From Oscillospiraceae bacterium (GTDB lineage Bacteria > Bacillota > Clostridia > Oscillospirales > Oscillospiraceae), in assembly GCA_017936205.1 (NCBI GenBank), contig JAGBGB010000048.1:1-12564 (forward strand): 12,564 bases of DNA. The letters are read 5' to 3'. The position numbers and the translations under genes are program-made. Below, piece by piece: positions 6,557-12,564 of this stretch. Below the pieces are notes generated by a model. It was not told the origin of the DNA, ran no database searches, and saw nothing but the letters and a program-made list of their open reading frames with translations. The first letter of the stretch is position 1. Each line of letters begins with the position of its first letter.

Positions 6557-8017
6557 TTATTTCTCACCTATGGGCAGCCGGATGGTCACAAGGGTGCCGC
6601 CACCCTCGGCGTTGGTTATTTCGAGAACACCGTCATGCATGGTAACGATCTCCTCGCACACAGCCAAACCGATACCGCTGCCACGGGCCTTGCTGCTCCC
6701 CTTGTAGAATTTCTTCTTGATCAGGGGCAGCTCCTCCTCTGCAATACCGGGGCCAAAGTCACGGATCCGTACCACGACCTGCTGATCCTCCAAACGGATC
6801 TCTGCAGTGATCCTGCCACCCTCGCCGCCATGCTTGGCAGCATTGTCCAGAATGTTCAGGAACACCTGTCGCATACGGGAGGTGTCACAGGGGATCACCG
6901 GGATCTCATCATCGTTTTCCAGATATTCCAGCTTGATTTTCTCCTGCTGCAATCTGGAACCGTACATAAATACCGTATCCTCGAATTCCGAGCGGATGTC
7001 ACCCATGCTCACATTGAGCTTGAAACGACCATCCTGCATACGGGAGAATTCCAACAGCTCCTCCACCAGGGAGGTCAGTCTTCTGGTTTCTCGGAGAATG
7101 ATATTCAATCCCCGGCGGGCCTCTGCAGCCTCAACACTGCCCCCTGCATCCAGAAGAGTCTCGCTCCAACCACTGATAGCCGTCAGAGGAGTCCGCAGCT
7201 CATGGGAAACCGAGGACATAAACTCCGACTGGGTCTTTTCAGACTGGGCGATCTTGTTGGACATATCGTTGATGGTATCGGACAGCTCGCCGATCTCATC
7301 GTCATACTGTCGCTTGATCTGCACACCGTAGCCGCCGGCAGCGATCCGCTTGGCTGTAGCGGTGATCTCAGAAACAGGTTCCAAAATACTTTTTACATAA
7401 TATCTGCCACTGGCATACACGGCGATCAGCATAAACACACCTACTACCGTAACGATCAGTGCGAAGTACAGGATCTGCCGATCCACATACTTCAAGCTGC
7501 TGACATACCGCAGCACACCGATTACCTCGCCGTTGGTGTAGACCAGAGGGCTGGACACTGCCATGATCCGTTCTCCGGTAGCAGGATCCTCTCCGGTGTA
7601 GGAGGCGATTTTTCCGGTTTCCAGAGCTTGAGTAATGTCTGCTGTCTCTACAGACTGACCGGACAGACGGGAATAAGAGGAGGCTACGATCCTGTAGCTG
7701 GTGTTCACAAACTGCAGCTCCATAACATCCTTGGACTCAAAGGTCTGAGCAAACTTGGCGCAGGACTGGTAGTATTCGTTATAGCTGCTGCCCAAATAGG
7801 TCTCGAAGAATCGGGTTCCCGCGCGAGCCTTGGACTCCATCCCAGCCTGCATGCTGGAATAATAGTATGCAGAAACCATAACGGAAAGAGCCGTCACACA
7901 CAGCAGCACCAGAGCCAGCACCACGCTCAGAGTATTCCTGAGCCAGCGTCCCTGTAAGCCCTTGGAACGGTTCACAGAGGGCCATTTATCTTCTATTTTT
8001 CCAAAGTTGATCTTCAT
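6557..8017 (-). CDS. Membrane sensor histidine kinase (HAMP, HisKA, HATPase)
   Basis: This 486-residue kinase senses an extracellular cue and phosphorylates the neighbouring regulator. Transmembrane segment 1 is about 27-50. An extracytoplasmic domain of about 130 residues follows (51-180), whose IMAVSSPLVYTNGEVIGVLRY strand pattern resembles a single Cache/PAS-like sensor. Transmembrane segment 2 is about 182-203, HAMP about 204-260 and HisKA with phospho-acceptor H272 in SSVSHELRTPL. The ATPase domain has N392 in the N box (NILDNAAKH), the G1 box DFGPG (420-424) and the G2 box GSGIGL (446-451). All catalytic residues are present. ATG 8015-8017 lies 9 nt after the regulator's stop with only a weak ribosome site, suggesting coupled translation. 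The architecture is PhoR/WalK-like, but the ligand cannot be told. Confidence 0.94.
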   Translation of the reverse strand: MKINFGKIEDKWPSVNRSKGLQGRWLRNTLSVVLALVLLCVTALSVMVSAYYYSSMQAGMESKARAGTRFFETYLGSSYNEYYQSCAKFAQTFESKDVMELQFVNTSYRIVASSYSRLSGQSVETADITQALETGKIASYTGEDPATGERIMAVSSPLVYTNGEVIGVLRYVSSLKYVDRQILYFALIVTVVGVFMLIAVYASGRYYVKSILEPVSEITATAKRIAAGGYGVQIKRQYDDEIGELSDTINDMSNKIAQSEKTQSEFMSSVSHELRTPLTAISGWSETLLDAGGSVEAAEARRGLNIILRETRRLTSLVEELLEFSRMQDGRFKLNVSMGDIRSEFEDTVFMYGSRLQQEKIKLEYLENDDEIPVIPCDTSRMRQVFLNILDNAAKHGGEGGRITAEIRLEDQQVVVRIRDFGPGIAEEELPLIKKKFYKGSSKARGSGIGLAVCEEIVTMHDGVLEITNAEGGGTLVTIRLPIGEK

Positions 8018-8026
8018 GCTCGATGC

Positions 8027-8713
8027 TTACAGTCCCCACTTGTAGCCGAAGCCCCATACGGTAGTAATATAGGTGGGGTTGGCGGTGTTGTCCTCGATCT
8101 TAATACGCAGACGGCGAATGTTCACATCCACGATTTTCAGTTCTCCGTCATAGTCTCTGCCCCAGACAGCAGTCAGGATATCTTCACGGGACAGGGCTCT
8201 TCCGGGATTCTGCATAAACAGCTGAATGATGGCATACTCCACCTGTGTCAGCTTGATCCGTCTGCCCTCCTTCTCCAGAGTGCGGTTGCGGATGTTCAGA
8301 ATGAAGGGCTCATTGATAAGGATCTCGGGATCGGACTCCAAGCCGCCACCGATTCTGCGGTAAAGGGCGTCGATTCTGGCAGTGAGCTCCGCAGGAGAGA
8401 AGGGCTTGGTCACATAATCGTCTGCGCCGGTCATAAGGCCGGTAACCTTATCCATTTCCTGTGTTCTTGCGGTGAGCATAATAATGCCAATGGTCTTGTT
8501 GGTCGCACGGATATTCCGGCATACCTCGAAGCCATCGATATCCGGCAGCATAATGTCCAGAATGGCTACGCCGACATCCGGGTTCTCCTTCAGACGTTCC
8601 AGGGCATCCATGCCGGTTCCGGCTTCAATGACCTCATAGCCCGCACGGCGCAGATTGATCACCACAAAGCTGCGAATGCTGACTTCATCCTCTAATATCA
8701 GTACCTTTTTCAT
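8027..8713 (-). CDS. OmpR/PhoB-family response regulator
   Basis: A 228-residue DNA-binding response regulator and the partner of the kinase that follows 9 nt downstream. The receiver domain (about 1-120) has the acidic pocket E8-D9-E10, phospho-acceptor D53 in AILDIMLPDIDG, T81 in IMLTAR and K103 in VTKPF. The C-terminal winged helix (about 130-228) carries the recognition-helix stretch KIVDVNIRRLRIKIE and the wing TTVWGFGYKW typical of OmpR/PhoB proteins. ATG 8711-8713 is preceded by a strong GGAGG with suitable spacing. The gene starts 24 nt after the lipoprotein and likely shares its promoter. The symmetrical site at that promoter is a candidate for self-regulation, though this is inference. 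Confidence 0.95.
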   Translation of the reverse strand: MKKVLILEDEVSIRSFVVINLRRAGYEVIEAGTGMDALERLKENPDVGVAILDIMLPDIDGFEVCRNIRATNKTIGIIMLTARTQEMDKVTGLMTGADDYVTKPFSPAELTARIDALYRRIGGGLESDPEILINEPFILNIRNRTLEKEGRRIKLTQVEYAIIQLFMQNPGRALSREDILTAVWGRDYDGELKIVDVNIRRLRIKIEDNTANPTYITTVWGFGYKWGL

Positions 8714-8737
8714 AGTGTTTCCTCCGGTTTTCTCTCT

Positions 8738-10051
8738 TTATGTTTCTCCCGTGTTCCAATCCAAACGGATGAATCGGAACAGCTCCCGCAGGGACTGCTG
8801 CGTGAGCCCCGCTGCCTCATCGAAGCGGCAGGCATAGGTAATATCACCCTTCTGTGCAAGCTGCATCCAACCGTTATGCTCCATGGTATCCAGGTGCTTC
8901 TCGTCGTTGAAGGCAGTAATGGCAAACAGCTCCTTTTGGCTCTCTCGATCCACGAAGCTGTGCACCGGTGTGGAGGCATAGCTGACACTGCGAGTTACCC
9001 CAAGCTTTTTCTGCCAGGGCTCCGGAATGCGGATATACCAGCCTGCGGAGTAGTTGTGATAGGTCACGGTTTTCTCTTCCGTTTCTCCGTTTTCCAGCAG
9101 GTTGAACCAGTAGATCAGCGCCTGATTCTCAGAATTGGGATCATTGGGCAGGGGCGGCAACGCCACCAGTCGAGGCAGCTCGATCAAGCCGTCTGCATCA
9201 ATGTCTCCGCTGTACACATAGTATTCTCTCATAGTTGCTACAGCCAGACCCGTATCTTCATGGAGGGTCATATTGCTGAAGCTACCCTCCCGTAGGGCGA
9301 AGATATCCGTAACCAGCATATTCTCTCCGTAGGTAGAGCCTACAAAGACCGCCGGCACATTGCGGCACATTTTCCCTGTAATGATCCGCTTAATGGCTGT
9401 AACAGGAGCGGAGAGGTTGCACTCTCTGGCACGGACCAGCTCTCCCTCAGACCAGCGGTAGTATTCTGCTACACCGTTCTGCGCATCCCCGCCTGCACGG
9501 AAGGAAACGATCTCCCGCCTCCCGTCTGCATCCAGATCCGCAATGGTGAACTCAGCATAATTGGTGCTCATATGCTCCACCAGGGCTCCATCCTGCAGGG
9601 AATACACGCTGAGCACCAGAGGCACACCCTCGCTGACCTTCCTGCCCACTAAGAGCTCCTGACCGGGAGCATCATCAATGGTATCATACCACACACAGTC
9701 GAAGGCATAGCCGGAGCCGAAGACCTGATCCACCATAAGGTATTGCTCCTCCTGACGGTCGAAGACACACACAGACAGGGGGGCATCCCCCGCCGACTTC
9801 AGGAAGACAACGGCTTCCTCGTCTCTGTCACCGTCCAGATTCACCAACTGAACCGTCTGCTGATTCTCCCCTGCAGAGGGCGGGCTGTAGACCGCACCGC
9901 CTTCAATGAGCTTCTCGATCTCGCTCTGGAGATTATAGTAGCTCTCCGGCTGCAGCGGGACTGCGTACAAGCTCTCTGCCGGATCCATGAAGCAACCGGA
10001 CAGGGACAGCATCATTACAAGGATCAGCAGCCCTCCAAACACACGCTTCAT
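8738..10051 (-). CDS. Predicted lipoprotein with Asp-rich FG-GAP/VCBS-like repeats
   Basis: This is an exported, lipid-anchored protein of 437 residues and unknown function. The signal peptide MKRVFGGLLILVMMLSLSGC ends in lipobox LSGC (17-20), with C20 the expected lipidated residue. Three loops look like calcium-binding, FG-GAP/VCBS-type turns: NLDGDRDEE (71-79), DLDADGRRE (172-180) and DIDADGLIE (283-291). They lie about 100 residues apart and suggest a repeated beta-propeller-like fold. The C-terminal part (about 325-437) may be a separate domain. The start is ATG 10049-10051, with GGGAGG six bases upstream. Longer starts up to 10096 would put extra residues before the signal peptide and use codons lying on the ribosome site. 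It precedes a two-component system, so a sensory accessory role is plausible. Confidence 0.85.
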   Translation of the reverse strand: MKRVFGGLLILVMMLSLSGCFMDPAESLYAVPLQPESYYNLQSEIEKLIEGGAVYSPPSAGENQQTVQLVNLDGDRDEEAVVFLKSAGDAPLSVCVFDRQEEQYLMVDQVFGSGYAFDCVWYDTIDDAPGQELLVGRKVSEGVPLVLSVYSLQDGALVEHMSTNYAEFTIADLDADGRREIVSFRAGGDAQNGVAEYYRWSEGELVRARECNLSAPVTAIKRIITGKMCRNVPAVFVGSTYGENMLVTDIFALREGSFSNMTLHEDTGLAVATMREYYVYSGDIDADGLIELPRLVALPPLPNDPNSENQALIYWFNLLENGETEEKTVTYHNYSAGWYIRIPEPWQKKLGVTRSVSYASTPVHSFVDRESQKELFAITAFNDEKHLDTMEHNGWMQLAQKGDITYACRFDEAAGLTQQSLRELFRFIRLDWNTGET

Positions 10052-10057
10052 AGACAT

Positions 10058-10063
10058 CCTCCC
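10058..10063 (-). promoter_or_regulatory. Ribosome binding site deciding the lipoprotein start
   Basis: GGGAGG on the minus strand, six bases before ATG 10049-10051. The ATG two codons earlier (10055-10057) abuts the site and would be too close, which supports the shorter protein with a clean signal peptide. Confidence 0.7.
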
Positions 10064-10097
10064 TTTGACACAAACTGCTGTTTCCATATTGCACACT

Positions 10098-10106
10098 ATT
10101 ATATCA
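10098..10106 (-). promoter_or_regulatory. Extended -10 promoter for the lipoprotein-two-component operon
   Basis: Read on the minus strand, TGaTATAAT gives a perfect -10 hexamer (10098-10103) with the TG extension (10105-10106). The -35 region is poor (about 3 of 6 matches, tacact near 10121-10126), as is usual for extended -10 promoters. Transcription would begin near 10091 and give a leader of about 40 bases. It is the only strong promoter I see in the window, and it lies between dnaE and the lipoprotein gene. Confidence 0.7.
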
Positions 10107-10125
10107 CACTTTGTAACAAAAGTGT
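10106..10125. promoter_or_regulatory. Candidate operator dyad overlapping the promoter
   Basis: Inverted repeat acacttt (10106-10112) / aaagtgt (10119-10125) with a 6-base centre, located immediately upstream of the -10 and covering the spacer and weak -35. A regulator bound here would compete with or assist RNA polymerase. It lacks a T-run on either side that would make it a terminator for dnaE. The binding protein is unknown; the downstream response regulator is one candidate. Confidence 0.4.
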
Positions 10126-10141
10126 AGTGCCTTTGTTGATT

Positions 10142-12564
10142 TTATTTCAAAACTACGGAAGAATTCCCAAGAATATGTCGCAGCTCCTGCAGCATATCCT
10201 CACGGAGAGAACAAACCGTCCCCCGTCTGACGCCGCTGTCCCCATAGTACAGAACTGCCTGCACATCCCCGGGGAACATATTCAGAATGGCACGGGTCTT
10301 CCGATCCTCTGTGCAGCCCTCTGTAGGCAGCTTCAGATACAACTTCTTGGGTGCAGGGCGGCTCAGCTCCTCCATGGCGAAGATCTCGTTGACGATCATC
10401 TGAGGTGCCTTCTCATCCCGAACAGACAGGCGGCCCTCAACCACAACAGGGGTATTCTCCTTCAGCAGCTCCCCACGCTTGGCAATGGGGCCGGAGAAGA
10501 CCAGCAGCTCCATGGAAGCCGTATCATCCTCTAAGGTCACATATGCCATCATGGTGTTATTCCGTGTAGTCTTCATCTTGACCGCCTCCACAATGCCGGC
10601 GATCCTGACGATCTGCTCATCACGGAAGGTACCGTCTGCAGTCTCGAAGGACTGCAGGATTCCTAAAATAGGAACCGCTCCGCTGCCCTTCAGCCCCTTG
10701 CGGTATTCGTCCATGGGATGACCGGAGAGATACAGACCGATGGTTTCCTTCTCCATCTGCATCAGCTCCTTCTTAGGAAGCTCCTCCATGGGAGGGATGG
10801 AGATCCCATTGCGGCCTTCCTCCTCAAATACATCGAAGAGCTGCAGTTGCCCCTCTAAATTATGCTTGCGACTCTTGGAAATGTCCTCCATGATCATTTC
10901 ATAGCCATAGAGCATCTGGGCACGATTCATCCCCAGACCATCCATAGCGCCGCACTTGATCAGGTTCTCCACGGCTCGCTTGTTCAGGTCGGAGTCATGC
11001 ATCCGCTCCAAGAAGTTGTCCAGAGAGGCAAAGGGACCATCCTTCTGCCGCTGTGCCATCATCTGGCGGATCAAGCCTCTGCCAATGTTCTTCACCGCTC
11101 CCAGACCGAAGCGGATGCCCTCCTCCTCTACCGTAAAGGAGTCTGCGGAATGATTCACATCCGGATGCAGCAGGGCGATTCCCATAGACCTGCAGTCTGC
11201 GATATAGCCTGCGGTCTTGGTGGAATTATCCAGCACAGAGCTCAGAAGGGCTGCCATGTATTCCTTGGGATAATGGCACTTTAAGTAAGCCGTATCATAT
11301 GCCACCTTAGCATAGCACACTGCATGAGCCTTATTGAAGGCATAGTTGGCGAAGTCCAGAATTTCCTTGTAGATCGCCTGAGCCGCCTCCTCCGACACAC
11401 CGTTGGCAATGGCACCGGGGATCCCCCGCTCCGGGTCACCGTAGACGAAGGCTTGTCGCTCTGCAATGATGACCTGTTCCTTCTTCTTGGAAATGGCACG
11501 GCGCATGTTGTCTGCCTGTCCCAAGCTGTAGCCGCCCAGCTTACGGAAGATCTCAATGACCTGCTCCTGATAGACGATACAGCCGTAGGTAACAGCCAAA
11601 ATAGGCTCTAATTGGGGACAAATATACGTAATTTTGGATGGATTGTGCTTGTTATCAATAAAACGGGGAATGGAGTCCATAGGTCCCGGACGATACAGGG
11701 CAACGATTGCCGTCAGATCCTCAATGGACTGGGGCTTCATGTTAATACAGACTCCCGTAATGCCTGCGGATTCCAGCTGGAACACACCGGCAGTCCGCCC
11801 CTCGGACAGCATGGCGAAGCTCTCCGGGTCGTCATCCCGCACCTTCTGCAGATCGAAGTCCGGCTCCTTCTGCCGAATGGCTCTCTCTGCATCCTCAATA
11901 ATGGTCAGGTTCCGCAGGCCGAGGAAGTCCATTTTCAGCAGGCCCAATTCCTCAATGGTAGTCATGGTGAACTGGGTCACAATGGTATCATCGTTCTTCG
12001 CAAGGGGTACATAGTCCGACACCGGATTCTTGGTAATGACCACACCCGCTGCGTGGGTAGAGGTGTTCCGAGGCATACCCTCAATGGCTCTTGCCGTATC
12101 CACAAGCTGCTTCACACGGGGATCGGACTCATACAGCTCCTTCAGCTGTGGGGACACACGCAGGGCCTCATCCAGAGTCATATGCAGGGTGGTGGGGATC
12201 AGCTTGGCAACCGCATCTGTCTCTGCATAGGTGAAGTTCAGGGCTCTGCCAACATCCCGAATGGCAGCTCTCGCCGCCAGAGTACCGAAGGTAACGATCT
12301 GTGCCACACGATCCTTGCCGTACTTCCGCATCACATAGTCAATGACCTCTCCACGACGAGCCTGACAGAAGTCCATATCAATATCCGGCATGCTCACTCG
12401 CTCCGGATTCAGGAAGCGTTCAAAGTACAGATTGTACTTCATAGGATCCAGATCCGTGATCCCCAGACAGTAGGACACCATGGCGCCTGCTGCGGAGCCA
12501 CGGCCGGGACCTACAGGGATCCCCTGACTCTTGGCATAGGCAACGAAGTCTGCCACGATCAGGA
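10142..12564 (-). CDS. dnaE: DNA polymerase III subunit alpha, DnaE (C-terminal part, runs off the right edge)
   Basis: This is the catalytic subunit of the replicative DNA polymerase, a C-family enzyme. About 807 residues are visible. The N-terminal PHP domain and the beginning of the palm lie beyond the window, because the reading frame continues upstream of the Val at 12554-12556 (LIVADF). Visible in order are PVGPGRGSAAG, the metal-binding Asp pair in PDIDMDF (about 12371-12391), and the third catalytic Asp in KMDFLGLRNLT about 150 residues later. GVFQLES, YRPGPMDSIP and the fingers motifs YQEQVIEI and QADNMRRAISKKK follow, then FNKAHAVCYAKVAYDTAYLK, helix-hairpin-helix FGLGAVKNIGRG and an OB fold (VRIAGIVEAVKMK onward). 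It ends normally. The gene that follows is a lipoprotein, not the pfkA found after dnaE in many Firmicutes. Confidence 0.97.
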   Translation of the reverse strand, partial: LIVADFVAYAKSQGIPVGPGRGSAAGAMVSYCLGITDLDPMKYNLYFERFLNPERVSMPDIDMDFCQARRGEVIDYVMRKYGKDRVAQIVTFGTLAARAAIRDVGRALNFTYAETDAVAKLIPTTLHMTLDEALRVSPQLKELYESDPRVKQLVDTARAIEGMPRNTSTHAAGVVITKNPVSDYVPLAKNDDTIVTQFTMTTIEELGLLKMDFLGLRNLTIIEDAERAIRQKEPDFDLQKVRDDDPESFAMLSEGRTAGVFQLESAGITGVCINMKPQSIEDLTAIVALYRPGPMDSIPRFIDNKHNPSKITYICPQLEPILAVTYGCIVYQEQVIEIFRKLGGYSLGQADNMRRAISKKKEQVIIAERQAFVYGDPERGIPGAIANGVSEEAAQAIYKEILDFANYAFNKAHAVCYAKVAYDTAYLKCHYPKEYMAALLSSVLDNSTKTAGYIADCRSMGIALLHPDVNHSADSFTVEEEGIRFGLGAVKNIGRGLIRQMMAQRQKDGPFASLDNFLERMHDSDLNKRAVENLIKCGAMDGLGMNRAQMLYGYEMIMEDISKSRKHNLEGQLQLFDVFEEEGRNGISIPPMEELPKKELMQMEKETIGLYLSGHPMDEYRKGLKGSGAVPILGILQSFETADGTFRDEQIVRIAGIVEAVKMKTTRNNTMMAYVTLEDDTASMELLVFSGPIAKRGELLKENTPVVVEGRLSVRDEKAPQMIVNEIFAMEELSRPAPKKLYLKLPTEGCTEDRKTRAILNMFPGDVQAVLYYGDSGVRRGTVCSLREDMLQELRHILGNSSVVLK

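Noticed and set aside
6526..6567. GTG start at 6565-6567 for the DUF1385 gene
   Set aside because: It has no Shine-Dalgarno sequence, would overlap the kinase gene and adds residues not typical of the family. ATG 6523-6525 has a good site.
6311..7957. 548-codon open frame on the plus strand
   Set aside because: It lies opposite the histidine kinase and DUF1385 genes, which have full domain motifs. The translation has no recognisable domain, and no ribosome site was seen. It is a codon-bias shadow.
10052..10096. Longer lipoprotein start at 10096
   Set aside because: It would place the promoter's leader and ribosome site inside the coding sequence and add residues before a clean signal peptide.
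10106..10125. dnaE terminator
   Set aside because: The stem is only 7 bp, is followed by gatataatag rather than a T-run, and overlaps the promoter.

Overview
All supported genes lie on the minus strand, so the window is transcribed from right to left. Gene content points to a Gram-positive member of the Clostridia, most likely a gut-type Oscillospiraceae/Ruminococcaceae relative. The reasons are a DnaE-type replicase, strong GGAGG-like ribosome sites, a DUF1385 gene next to prmC, a LURP-one-related (LOR) protein, moderately high GC, and short GTAGGGGCG-bounded palindromic elements. The family placement is inference; the gene identifications rest on motifs that can be read in the translations.

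Layout, in transcription order. The 3' part of dnaE (replicative polymerase alpha subunit) enters from the right edge and ends at 10142. A 90 bp gap carries a clear promoter, with an extended -10 TGaTATAAT and an overlapping dyad. It drives a lipoprotein with three Asp-rich DxDxDG loops, then an OmpR-type response regulator, a membrane sensor histidine kinase, a DUF1385 membrane protein, prmC, recA and recX. These seven genes have gaps of 24 nt or less, or overlap. A 317 bp gap follows that holds a 149 bp compound palindromic element. Then come rimO, pgsA and a LOR-family gene, again nearly contiguous, ending at a perfect 14 bp stem terminator at 209-244. A second element of the same architecture lies beyond it at 5-162.

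How the genes fit together. The right half is replication plus a membrane-sensing cassette (lipoprotein, regulator, kinase). That cassette runs without a visible break into translation-release-factor maturation (prmC) and recombination (recA and its modulator recX). The left half is ribosome modification (rimO) and phospholipid synthesis (pgsA), with an uncharacterised LOR protein as the last gene.

Most of the window is housekeeping. The structure least explained by genes is the pair of intergenic elements. Each has four hairpins in the same order, inverted terminal arms of GTAG plus an 8 bp stem, and an AT-rich centre, yet the two are almost unrelated in base sequence apart from their ends. 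This looks like conservation of fold rather than of sequence. It is the best candidate here for something undescribed, although related short repeats may be common in this lineage and I could not search for them.
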